Assembly (NCBI GenBank): GCA_013152355.1
Contig: JAADGO010000069.1
Span: forward strand, 1 to 32,932
Source of the DNA: Chlorobiota bacterium
Lineage (GTDB): Bacteria > Bacteroidota > Bacteroidia > Bacteroidales > Prolixibacteraceae
Reading direction: 5' to 3'
DNA length: 32,932 nt
The notes below the pieces were generated by a model. That model saw nothing but the letters and a program-made list of their open reading frames with translations. It ran no database searches and had not been told where the DNA came from. This document shows, in pieces, positions 7,815-15,696 of this stretch (its first letter is position 1; each line of letters starts with the position of its first letter). A program made the position numbers and the translations under genes.

Positions 7815-8768
7815 ATGAAAAAAACATTTATCCTAATTATATTTACCGCCCTTACATTTAGTAGTGTGGTAGCACAGAAAGACAGCATACCAAAAGAAAG
7901 AGTAAAAGACGTACCGGTTTGGCTACCTTTCGAAAGCGGTTATTTAATTGATAATCAAACTTCTGTTATCCCAGCGGTAAAAACACTCGAATATGTTATT
8001 CAACACAAATTTGGGAATACGGAAAACGGCAGGTCTGATTTGTGGGGTATTTATGCTCCGGGCGCAAATATCAGGCTAGGGCTCAATTATGTACTGGCCA
8101 AGAACTTTCAGATAGGTGTTGGCATTACAAAAAAAAATAAATACAGTGACTTTAGTGCAAAATGGACAATCTTGGAACAAACCCGGAAAAACCAGGTACC
8201 GGTTGCGGTTACTTTGTACGGAAACCTTGCTATTGACGGCAGGGACATCAGTGCATTTGAAACCGGGAAGGTACAACGTGCCTTCCATGTCAATGAACAA
8301 TACAGTTATAAATTCCCTGACAGGATATCTTATTTCTCCCAGTTAATTATCGGAAGGAAATTTACAGATTGGCTATCGTTGCAAACAGCAATAAGCTTTA
8401 CGCACTATAATGCTACCAGGATTACCAGTGTCCAGGTTGCAGACGGCAGGTACATTGCCGAAGACCATGATAAAATTGGATTGCACTTTAGCGGGCGGGC
8501 AAGGATTTCTCCTCAATCCTCGTTAATTTTTAATTATGATATCCCTTTGAAAATAAAAAATATCTCGGAAGAGATCGAATGGCTTGATTATCCGCGCCCA
8601 AATTTAGCATTTGGGATTGAAATATCTACCGGCACCCATGTATTCCAGATTTACATGGGTACTGCTGATGGGATAATCCCACAAGATGTAATTTTATACA
8701 ACCAAAATGACTGGAAGAATGGTGGCTTAGCTATAGGTTTTACAATTACAAGGCTTTGGGAGTTTTGA
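7815..8768 (+). CDS. DUF5777 family beta-barrel outer-membrane protein
   Basis: A 317-residue protein with a signal peptide (cleavage near SSVVAQ). The rest alternates short amphipathic strands and turns and ends with an aromatic residue (TRLWEF), as expected for an outer-membrane barrel. The region from ETSV-like YLIDNQTSV to HKFGN and LWGIYAPGANIRLGLNY is what I associate with DUF5777. The family is of unknown function and in Bacteroidota is often near cytochrome and YceI genes. It sits between lipoprotein cytochromes and inner-membrane cytochromes, so a role in an envelope-spanning electron path is possible but unproven. There are no heme motifs of its own. Confidence 0.8.
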   Translation: MKKTFILIIFTALTFSSVVAQKDSIPKERVKDVPVWLPFESGYLIDNQTSVIPAVKTLEYVIQHKFGNTENGRSDLWGIYAPGANIRLGLNYVLAKNFQIGVGITKKNKYSDFSAKWTILEQTRKNQVPVAVTLYGNLAIDGRDISAFETGKVQRAFHVNEQYSYKFPDRISYFSQLIIGRKFTDWLSLQTAISFTHYNATRITSVQVADGRYIAEDHDKIGLHFSGRARISPQSSLIFNYDIPLKIKNISEEIEWLDYPRPNLAFGIEISTGTHVFQIYMGTADGIIPQDVILYNQNDWKNGGLAIGFTITRLWEF

Positions 8769-8786
8769 TTTGTTAAAGGGGATGTT

Positions 8787-8825
8787 AAAAAAAACCGGAT
8801 TCTCAATAATTTGAATTAATCCGGT
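8787..8825 (-). terminator. terminator-like hairpin read on the minus strand
   Basis: ACCGGATT (8794-8801) and AATCCGGT (8818-8825) form an 8-bp perfect stem. On the minus strand it is followed by eight T; on the plus strand there is no T run after the stem. No minus-strand gene reads into it in the present arrangement. Confidence 0.45.
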
Positions 8826-8833
8826 CATTGCCA

Positions 8834-8886
8834 CTGAAAATCAATATGTCACTCTCGAAAATACCCTTTAACTTTAAACAACTTCA
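8834..8886 (-). repeat. 53-bp inverted copy of MITE end
   Basis: This stretch is identical at 50 of 53 positions to the reverse complement of 13815-13867, the left end of the MITE-like element. It ends in the element's terminal sequence ACTTTAAACAACTTCA. Internal sequence next to it does not match the element, so it is a partial or divergent copy. It lies in the 197-bp gap before the heptaheme gene. Confidence 0.75.
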
Positions 8887-8965
8887 AGAAAAATGATTAA
8901 ATTTGGGGCGTAAAAAAAAGATCAAATTAACAGGGGCTAAACCACTATTTTAAATTATTGCGACT

Positions 8966-9901
8966 ATGTCATTCTTTATCCGGGGTTTTATATGTACAAT
9001 ATTACTTCTTCTGTTTACTTTATTTTCAACGCCTCAGAATATTCCCAAAGAAAACATGCATTGCCTAAAATGCCACTCTTCACAAACGTTTACAATATAT
9101 AATAACTGGACAGGGAAAAATGAAAAAAGGTTGATGAACCCTTTTTATATTTTAGACACAGTCAGGCTTGCAACCGGCGTACATAAAGACTTTCAGTGTA
9201 TCGATTGCCACTCGCCAGACTATGAAACATACCCTCATAAGAGTGAATTAAAATTAGAGCCCAAAAGCACATGCCTTGATTGCCATGGCGGTGATGATAC
9301 TTTTGCCTCTTTTCAGTTTGAGAGGATAAAAGAAGAATTTGAAAAAAGCGTGCATTTCACAACCAGCGGAGAAGCTTTTACCTGCTCAAAATGCCATAAC
9401 CAGCATTATTACAAACCTACGGCAAGGAATAGTAGTAATGTGGGGGAAATAGTTGACTTCGATAATGCAATGTGCCTGTCATGCCATAACAATATGACTA
9501 AATACCAACTGGTTTCGACCCATAAGAACCCGCAACTTGTGGAGGTACACAACTGGCTTCCCAACCAGGCACTCCATTTTATGCATGTACGTTGTATAGA
9601 ATGCCACACTGAGGTGATTGATTCTTTGATGGTGTCACACAATATTTTACCGAAAGAGAAGGCTACGCAAAAGTGTGCCGAATGCCATTCTGCCAATTCA
9701 TTGCTCCAGGCATCTCTTTACAAATACAAAAATATCCAATCCAGAACAGAAAAAGGTGCTATTAACAATATCATTTCCAACAAAGCGTATGTAATAGGGG
9801 AAAACCAGATACCATTACTTAATTGGCTTAGCATACTGATTTTCATTGCAACAATTGGGGGGATTGCCCTGCATATTGTTTTTAGAATCATGATAAAATA
9901 A
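8966..9901 (+). CDS. heptaheme cytochrome c with C-terminal membrane anchor (CbcA-like)
   Basis: A 311-residue exported cytochrome with an N-terminal signal sequence and seven CXXCH motifs: CLKCH, CIDCH, CLDCH, CSKCH, CLSCH, CIECH and CAECH. A single C-terminal helix (WLSILIFIATIGGIALHIVF, about 284-305) tethers it to the inner membrane. A membrane cytochrome b gene starts 6 bp later. This pairing, heptaheme c with a C-terminal anchor beside a diheme b subunit, is the layout of Geobacter CbcA and CbcB, a quinol-oxidising bc-type complex. The resemblance is architectural; sequence homology was not tested. Likely role: taking electrons from the b subunit into the periplasm. Confidence 0.85.
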   Translation: MSFFIRGFICTILLLLFTLFSTPQNIPKENMHCLKCHSSQTFTIYNNWTGKNEKRLMNPFYILDTVRLATGVHKDFQCIDCHSPDYETYPHKSELKLEPKSTCLDCHGGDDTFASFQFERIKEEFEKSVHFTTSGEAFTCSKCHNQHYYKPTARNSSNVGEIVDFDNAMCLSCHNNMTKYQLVSTHKNPQLVEVHNWLPNQALHFMHVRCIECHTEVIDSLMVSHNILPKEKATQKCAECHSANSLLQASLYKYKNIQSRTEKGAINNIISNKAYVIGENQIPLLNWLSILIFIATIGGIALHIVFRIMIK

Positions 9902-9907
9902 AGTAAC

Positions 9908-10525
9908 ATGGCAGAAGAAAAACTATATTTATACCCGGTTTGGCTAAGGGCATGGCATGGGATTAATGCTATCGGGATTGTGGTTTTAATTGTAACAGGG
10001 CTTAATATGCAATTCTCAAACCCCGATTATTCATTTATTAATTTTGAATTAGCAGTTAACCTGCATAATATTTGCGGGATTATTGTTACAATTGGCTACC
10101 TGGTTTTTATTATTGGCAACATAGCAACACCCAATAAAAAATATTACCGGATGAAATGGAAGGGGCTGCGCAAAAGATTATTCAAACAATTCCGGTTTTA
10201 TACACAGGGGATGTTTAAAGGCGAAAAACCACCGTTCCCTGTTTCAGAGAAAAGGAAATTCAACCCACTTCAAAAATTCTCGTATGTTGTGGTAATGTAC
10301 CTTTTTGTCCCCATAGCAATTGTTACAGGCATTGCCCTGTTGTTTCCCGAACTAATTATTGAAGAAGTTTATACGGTTAGCGGCATTTTCTTAACGGCAA
10401 TATTGCATGCAAGCATGGGGTTTTTAATTTCAATTTTCTTAATTGTCCATTTGTATGTTGCTTCAATTGGAAAAAATCCGTTAAACAATTTTAAAAGTAT
10501 AATAACAGGATGGCATCACGCTTAA
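9908..10525 (+). CDS. diheme-type cytochrome b membrane subunit (CbcB/HydB-like)
   Basis: A 205-residue integral membrane protein with about four transmembrane helices. Heme b ligand candidates are placed as in the Ni,Fe-hydrogenase/formate-dehydrogenase-gamma b family: RAWHGINA in helix 1, NLHNICG in helix 2, and LHASMGF and IVHLYVA in the last two. It begins 6 bp after the heptaheme gene and ends 27 bp before the preferred start of the 19-heme gene. It should oxidise menaquinol and pass electrons to the heptaheme partner. A hydrogenase or formate dehydrogenase role is unlikely because no such catalytic subunits are nearby. Confidence 0.85.
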   Translation: MAEEKLYLYPVWLRAWHGINAIGIVVLIVTGLNMQFSNPDYSFINFELAVNLHNICGIIVTIGYLVFIIGNIATPNKKYYRMKWKGLRKRLFKQFRFYTQGMFKGEKPPFPVSEKRKFNPLQKFSYVVVMYLFVPIAIVTGIALLFPELIIEEVYTVSGIFLTAILHASMGFLISIFLIVHLYVASIGKNPLNNFKSIITGWHHA

Positions 10526-10552
10526 ACGTGATTCTTTTTGATAACCAGGGTG

Positions 10553-13354
10553 ATGACTACTGTTTCAAACGATAAAATTATGATGAGATATTATACAATC
10601 ATATTGTTCGCAATAATGATGTTTTTAGGGGTAAACAACTTGTCGGCACAATCGGATGAAGACTGTTTTATGTGCCATGATGACCCTGAAATAACTTCGG
10701 AGAAACCCGGCAAAAAAGTTTCATTATATATACCTCCCAACGCCCTGGCACATTCGGTTCATAAAAACGTATCGTGTGGGTCATGCCATACCGATGCTGC
10801 TGTTGAAGATTTCCCGCACCCCGAAACCCTAAAGCCTGTAAATTGTGGGATTTGCCATGAGAAAGCCCAGTCCGATTTTTTAAGGGGATACCATGGCCGG
10901 GCATTTCAATTAAAAGACAAGAATGCCCCAGATTGCAAGGATTGCCATGGAACTCATGAAATAATCAAATCGGACCAACCCGAATCACAGACTTATAAAA
11001 TGAATATCCCTTTTTTATGTGGGTCGTGCCATAAGGAGGGAGCACCTGTTTCAAGGTCATATAATATCCAGGAACATAATATTGTTGAAAATTACAGCCA
11101 GGGTATCCACGGCAAGGGGTTATTCAAAAGCGGGCTTATTGTTACTGCTACCTGTAACGATTGCCATGGGAACCACCTTATCCTTCCCCATACAAATATA
11201 AATTCCAGTATCTCATCGAAGAACATTGCATCTACCTGTATGAAATGCCATGCCAGGATTGAAGATGTCCATGTAAAAGTGATAAATAAGAAATTATGGG
11301 AGAAAAAACCCGGTGCAATCCCGGCATGTACCGATTGCCATCCTCCGCATAAAGTTGAAATGCAAAATATATTGTCCACGATTTCTGATAAAACCTGCCT
11401 GAGATGCCATGATAAAGAAGATATACACATGGTTGTGGACAATAAGGAAGTTTCATTAAAAGTTGATGTTTCGGAACTAGCTGTTTCGGCCCATAAGAAT
11501 ATCACTTGTGTGAAATGCCATTCCGATGTAACAGCCAATTTACAACGCCCTTGCAAAACAGCAGATAAGGTCGATTGTTCCAACTGCCATGCAGAAGAGG
11601 CTGATATTTATTTTTCAAGTGGCCATGGGCAGGCTTATTTTAATAAAAAAGAAAATGCCCCTTATTGTACCGATTGCCATGGAACCCACCTCGTAAAACT
11701 CAAATCTGATGAAAGTTCCCCTGTATACAGGTCGGCAATCCCCTCCCTTTGTGGCAAATGCCACAGGAAAAACGGCAAAGCAACTGAAGGGACTCACCTT
11801 AATGAAATAGATGCATTCCATGACTATTCAACAAGTGTACATGGCAGGAGCCTTTCGGAAAAAGGATTGCTTTCGACAGCTGTTTGTACCGATTGCCATA
11901 CAACACATCACATGTTGAAAGAATCTGACGACAGGTCCTCGGTAAACCCCAAAAATATTGCTGCCACATGTGGGAATTGCCATAAGGGTATCTATAATGA
12001 ATATATTGCCAGTGACCACGCATACAAAGAAGAAGAAGGTGGCTTAAAATACCCGACCTGTGGGACATGCCACAAAGCACATTATATCTCAGAAGTACAT
12101 CAGGATAAATTTATGTCGGAAATAACAACGCAATGTGGGCAATGCCATTCCGATTTAGCTGAAACATACCTGGAGACATATCATGGAAAGGTTTACCAGT
12201 TAGGGTACTTAGAAGCTGCGAAGTGTTCCGATTGCCATGGAGCCCATAAGATCCTGAAAATGGATAACCCGGATTCATCAATTGGCCCTCTGAACATTGT
12301 GGCAACCTGCCGGAAATGCCATGTCGATGCAAACATGAAATTTACGGGTTACTTAACACATGCCACCCATTATAATAAAAGTAAGTTCCCCTGGCTCTAT
12401 TATACATTTTGGGCAATGACCGGTTTACTTATTAGTGTATTTGTCTTTTTTGGGCTACATACCCTTTTATGGCTGCCACAGTCGATCATTGCCATGCTCA
12501 GGAAGAAACGCCATGTAAAAAAGGCTGGTAAAAAAGAATTTATCCGGCGTTTCTCCAAAAGCCAGCGTGTTACCCATATTTTTGTAATTGTCAGCTTTTT
12601 ATTATTGGCATTAACAGGGATGATGCTGAAATTTGCCTATATGGAATGGGCTAAAACATTGGCTAAATTTATAGGAGGGGCATTTGTTGCAGGAGTTATC
12701 CACCGTATTGCGGCAGTTATCACTTTTGGGTATTTCGGATTCCATGTATTTTCATTGCTCCGGATTAAATTCAAAAGAGGTGTTAAATTCAAAAAATTTA
12801 TTTTTGGAAGTAACTCGCTGATGTTTAACCGTCAGGATATAAGAGATTTCTGGGCATCAATAAAATGGTTTACAGGAAGAGGCCCACGCCCATCCTACGG
12901 ACGCTGGACATACTGGGAGAAATTTGACTACATGGCGGTTTTCTGGGGTGTCGTTATTATTGGCTCAACAGGGTTGGTACTCTGGTTCCCCGAATTCTTC
13001 ACCATGATATTCCCGGGCTGGATAATCAATGTTGCCCAAATCATACATAGTGACGAGGCATTGCTGGCTGTTGGGTTTATCTTTACAATTCATTTCTTTA
13101 ATACCCACCTGCGGCCTGAATCATTCCCTATGGATACAGTTATTTTTACAGGATATGTCCCGCTCGAAGAATATAAGGAAGACAGGCCACGGGAATATGA
13201 GGAACTGGAGAAATCAGGGAAATTAAAGGATGTTATTGTTAAAACTGAGTTCTCGAAACAACGGATGAGGCTTGTGAAATTTTTCGGGTTTATTTTCTTG
13301 TTTACAGGAATAGTCCTTACCATTCTAATCCTATATTCGTTGCTTACTCATTAA
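10553..13354 (+). CDS. 19-heme cytochrome c fused to membrane cytochrome b (CbcL-like)
   Basis: A very large bc-type fusion of about 930 residues. After a signal peptide ([23 protein letters not shown]) come 19 CXXCH motifs between residues 43 and 595 (numbered from TTG 10538). The c region is internally repeated: hemes 1-8 align with 9-16, and 17-19 align with 5-7 and 13-15. From about residue 612 there are membrane helices with His residues as in diheme b cytochromes ([36 protein letters not shown]). Geobacter CbcL has the same order with nine c hemes. There is no CXXCK, so a nitrite reductase is unlikely. The track starts at TTG; ATG 10553 is chosen, but ATG 10580 would give the most typical signal peptide. 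Confidence 0.88.
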   Translation: MTTVSNDKIMMRYYTIILFAIMMFLGVNNLSAQSDEDCFMCHDDPEITSEKPGKKVSLYIPPNALAHSVHKNVSCGSCHTDAAVEDFPHPETLKPVNCGICHEKAQSDFLRGYHGRAFQLKDKNAPDCKDCHGTHEIIKSDQPESQTYKMNIPFLCGSCHKEGAPVSRSYNIQEHNIVENYSQGIHGKGLFKSGLIVTATCNDCHGNHLILPHTNINSSISSKNIASTCMKCHARIEDVHVKVINKKLWEKKPGAIPACTDCHPPHKVEMQNILSTISDKTCLRCHDKEDIHMVVDNKEVSLKVDVSELAVSAHKNITCVKCHSDVTANLQRPCKTADKVDCSNCHAEEADIYFSSGHGQAYFNKKENAPYCTDCHGTHLVKLKSDESSPVYRSAIPSLCGKCHRKNGKATEGTHLNEIDAFHDYSTSVHGRSLSEKGLLSTAVCTDCHTTHHMLKESDDRSSVNPKNIAATCGNCHKGIYNEYIASDHAYKEEEGGLKYPTCGTCHKAHYISEVHQDKFMSEITTQCGQCHSDLAETYLETYHGKVYQLGYLEAAKCSDCHGAHKILKMDNPDSSIGPLNIVATCRKCHVDANMKFTGYLTHATHYNKSKFPWLYYTFWAMTGLLISVFVFFGLHTLLWLPQSIIAMLRKKRHVKKAGKKEFIRRFSKSQRVTHIFVIVSFLLLALTGMMLKFAYMEWAKTLAKFIGGAFVAGVIHRIAAVITFGYFGFHVFSLLRIKFKRGVKFKKFIFGSNSLMFNRQDIRDFWASIKWFTGRGPRPSYGRWTYWEKFDYMAVFWGVVIIGSTGLVLWFPEFFTMIFPGWIINVAQIIHSDEALLAVGFIFTIHFFNTHLRPESFPMDTVIFTGYVPLEEYKEDRPREYEELEKSGKLKDVIVKTEFSKQRMRLVKFFGFIFLFTGIVLTILILYSLLTH

Positions 13355-13360
13355 ATTATT

Positions 13361-13378
13361 AGAGACTGTTTAAATTTT
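13361..13378 (+). repeat. post-stop 18-bp motif, copy 1
   Basis: AGAGACTGTTTAAATTTT lies 6 bp after the stop of the 19-heme gene, in the sense direction. The same motif with one change follows the dgt stop on the other strand (29357-29374). Its role is unknown. Confidence 0.45.
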
Positions 13379-13390
13379 ATTGGGACAAAA

Positions 13391-13624
13391 TCAGACCTTA
13401 TACTGTAAATATATTCTGCTTCTGGTGGGGCAGGTACAAATAATCCTGCCATTAAGCTCACGTTGATAAACACAGGTTATGGAATTTACGCAAAAAACAA
13501 ATAGCTTTCCATCATTAATACTGGATATAACTTTACAAAGGTTTTCTCCCCTACCGGACAGGCAGGAAAAATTATTTTTACATTTGATTGTATTCCTTTT
13601 AACCTCTTCGCTTATATAAAACAT
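13391..13624 (-). CDS. small cysteine-rich hypothetical protein
   Basis: A 77-codon ORF on the strand opposite to its neighbours, in an otherwise gene-free 745-bp gap. The peptide has six cysteines, arranged around KCKNNFSCLSGRGENLCK, CVNSITCVYQ and ICTCPTRSRIY. The spacing looks ordered, like small Bacteroidota proteins of unknown function that end in a CPVR-type motif, but that is a recollection, not a search. There is no signal peptide or helix-turn-helix. A 9-bp inverted repeat (13661-13690) lies about 37 bp upstream of its ATG and could be regulatory. It could also be a chance ORF; about even odds. Confidence 0.45.
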   Translation of the reverse strand: MFYISEEVKRNTIKCKNNFSCLSGRGENLCKVISSINDGKLFVFCVNSITCVYQRELNGRIICTCPTRSRIYLQYKV

Positions 13625-13814
13625 TGCAACCCTTAAATCAAAAATATATTTTATTATTAGTTCTAATTTTCTAATCTTAATAAATTAGAAACAATGATTA
13701 TGTAAAGGTAATATATTTTCCCCTAAATATAATTTTGCCATTTTAAGATAGTGGATGTTAAATATGTTTTATCCTTCATTTTCCACCGGTAGCCCTCCGG
13801 ATATATCTTCATAA
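13625..13814. other. AT-rich intergenic stretch with inverted repeat
   Basis: No gene is visible. It holds a perfect inverted repeat, TTCTAATTT at 13661-13669 and AAATTAGAA at 13682-13690 with a 12-bp loop, upstream of the small minus-strand ORF. The remainder is low-complexity AT-rich DNA leading into the MITE-like element. Confidence 0.4.
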
Positions 13815-13995
13815 TGAAGTTGTTTAAAGTTAAAGTGGATTTCCGAGAGTGACATATTGATTTTCAGCCCCGAGGACTCGGGGAAGCTCGGTTTTTCTTG
13901 CATCCCGAACACTCGGGATGGAAGGAAAATTAGCTGAAGTCCAATGGGAGCAAGATGTTACTCACAGGTTTTCAATTTGACTTTAAACAACTTCA
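13815..13995. mobile_element. 181-bp MITE-like element with 16-bp terminal inverted repeats
   Basis: The ends TGAAGTTGTTTAAAGT (13815-13830) and ACTTTAAACAACTTCA (13980-13995) are perfect 16-bp inverted repeats. Inside are two perfect hairpins: CCCCGAG-GA-CTCGGGG at 13868-13883 and CATCCCGA-ACAC-TCGGGATG at 13901-13920. It has no coding capacity. I do not see a convincing target-site duplication. The left 53 bp recur, inverted, at 8834-8886. This suits a non-autonomous miniature transposon or a related mobile repeat; no transposase is in the window. Confidence 0.65.
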
Positions 13996-14028
13996 ATAAT
14001 TAGAAAAGGTATAAATAAACAAAACATA

Positions 14029-14058
14029 TTGAATTATGGCCTATTTTTTATAAACTTG
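14029..14058 (+). promoter_or_regulatory. putative promoter of the NapC/NirT-type cytochrome gene
   Basis: TTG at 14029-14031, a 19-bp spacer, then TAAACTTG at 14051-14058, one base off the Bacteroidota -7 consensus TAnnTTTG. The ATG follows about 41 bp downstream. It lies just outside the MITE-like element. Confidence 0.4.
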
Positions 14059-14099
14059 CACAATTAATTATAAACCATTTTTTTATTAAAATTTCTGGA

Positions 14100-15605
14100 A
14101 TGAAACTACCATCATCAGTTAAAAACTGGGTGTCAATAGTAGGTGCAGTACTGGCCATTTTTAACCTGGCAAGCATTCTGTCATTATTTATTTTACATTC
14201 ATTTTTTAATTTCGGAGGATCTTATATTGGCTTGTTTATTTATATTGTATTGCCTGCATTTATGATTACAGGGCTAATACTTATCCCTATCGGGATGAGG
14301 TTAAACAGCCGCAAAACAAGAAAAGCTAAAAAAGAAGATGAAGGCAAAAGCTGGCCAATTATTAATTTTAATAATGTTGCAACACGTAATGTATCAATAA
14401 TTTTCGTCCTTGGCACTATCTTCCTTCTTATAATCTCATCGATAGGGAGTTATGAAGCATTTCATTATACCGAGTCGGTTGAGTTTTGTGGGAAATTATG
14501 CCACCGGGTGATGGAGCCGGAGTATACAGCATACCATTCTTCTTCGCATGAGCGTGTTGCTTGTGTTGAATGCCACGTTGGGTCGGGTGCAAGTTGGTAT
14601 GTTAAAAGTAAACTTTCGGGTTTATACCAGGTTTATGCTGTGTTAACAGATGCCTATCCACGTCCGATCCCTACTCCTGTTCACAACCTGCGCCCGGCAC
14701 AGGAAACCTGCGAACAATGCCATTGGCCCGAGAAATTTTATGACAGGAAATTGCTACTCGAAAAGTCGTACCTTGCCGATGAGAAAAATACTGAATGGAA
14801 TATTCAGATGCAAATGAAAACCAGTTCAAGGGTTACTTCGGAAGGATTGGTGGAAAAAGGGATTCACCAACATATTAACCCAGACATCAAGATAGAGTAT
14901 AAAACTTCTGCTGCCAACAGGCAGGTAATCCCCTGGGTTAAATATACCAATATCAAAACAGGTTTTAGCGAGATATATACAGATAAAGAGAATATGTTAA
15001 GCCAGGCAGAACTTGACTCGATTAAACCCAGGGTAATGGACTGCCTTGATTGCCATAACAGGCCATCGCATAATTATAACGTTCCACAAAACTTTATAGA
15101 TAAACTGATGAGCGATAGGAAGATATCTAAAACTTTACCGGAAATTAAACTGATATCAATGGTCGTATTAAATCAGGAATACCCGGATAAGGACAGTGCA
15201 TTTGTAGCAATAAAAAACCAGGTTACCAAATTTTATGAAAAAAGCTATCCCAGCCTGATAACTGATAGGAAATCTGAGATTGATACTGCAATCATTGAAA
15301 TACAAAACGGGTATGCCAATAATATCTTCCCTGAAATGAAGGTGAGCTGGAAAGCTTATCCAAACAATATTGGCCACATGGAATCGGATGGTTGTTTCAG
15401 GTGCCATAACAACCGGCACTCAACAGAGTCTGGCAAGGTAATATCAAAGGATTGTAATTTGTGCCATATAATTACTGCGCAGGGGACAACAGAAAATATG
15501 GATTATTCCAACTCATCTGAACCACTTGAGTTCAAACACCCGGTTGATATTGACCAGGCCTGGCGTACCGAACCCTGTTCAATGTGCCATTCGGAACTAT
15601 ATTAA
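14100..15605 (+). CDS. NapC/NirT-type heptaheme cytochrome c (ImcH-like)
   Basis: A 501-residue membrane cytochrome with three transmembrane helices (about 10-35, 42-66 and 97-117), then a periplasmic multiheme domain. The first heme site is an atypical CX3CH, CGKLCH at C130-H135, followed by RVMEPEYTAYHSS. Six CXXCH follow: CVECH, CEQCH, CLDCH, CFRCH, CNLCH and CSMCH. Three helices, seven heme sites and about 500 residues is the layout of Geobacter ImcH, a quinol-to-periplasm electron donor. NapC/NrfH proteins share the N-terminal region but are shorter and tetraheme. It is separated from the upstream operon by 745 bp with its own likely promoter, and ends at a hairpin terminator. Confidence 0.87.
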   Translation: MKLPSSVKNWVSIVGAVLAIFNLASILSLFILHSFFNFGGSYIGLFIYIVLPAFMITGLILIPIGMRLNSRKTRKAKKEDEGKSWPIINFNNVATRNVSIIFVLGTIFLLIISSIGSYEAFHYTESVEFCGKLCHRVMEPEYTAYHSSSHERVACVECHVGSGASWYVKSKLSGLYQVYAVLTDAYPRPIPTPVHNLRPAQETCEQCHWPEKFYDRKLLLEKSYLADEKNTEWNIQMQMKTSSRVTSEGLVEKGIHQHINPDIKIEYKTSAANRQVIPWVKYTNIKTGFSEIYTDKENMLSQAELDSIKPRVMDCLDCHNRPSHNYNVPQNFIDKLMSDRKISKTLPEIKLISMVVLNQEYPDKDSAFVAIKNQVTKFYEKSYPSLITDRKSEIDTAIIEIQNGYANNIFPEMKVSWKAYPNNIGHMESDGCFRCHNNRHSTESGKVISKDCNLCHIITAQGTTENMDYSNSSEPLEFKHPVDIDQAWRTEPCSMCHSELY

Positions 15606-15617
15606 TCAAGCAACTTT

Positions 15618-15636
15618 AAAGAGTTAAGCTCTTTTT
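15618..15636 (+). terminator. rho-independent terminator after the NapC/NirT-type gene
   Basis: Stem AAAGAG-TTAAG-CTCTTT followed by further T, 12 bp after the stop codon. The stem is short but well placed. Confidence 0.5.
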
Positions 15637-15696
15637 GAGTTATATTGCACCTTTAAATAGATAATCCAAGTTTTACATTAAACAAAACCGATAAAA

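Noticed and set aside
9908-10525. Hydrogenase or formate dehydrogenase b subunit
   Set aside because: The b fold is shared, but no hydrogenase, formate dehydrogenase or molybdopterin subunit lies nearby; the partner is a heptaheme c.
11092-11583. 163-aa minus-strand ORF inside the 19-heme gene
   Set aside because: It is the antisense shadow of repeated CXXCH codons (TGC-CAT rich), with no recognisable motifs of its own.
10553-13354. Octaheme nitrite, hydroxylamine or tetrathionate reductase
   Set aside because: No CXXCK or equivalent catalytic heme motif was found in any cytochrome here, and the C-terminal cytochrome b fits a quinol-linked conduit better.
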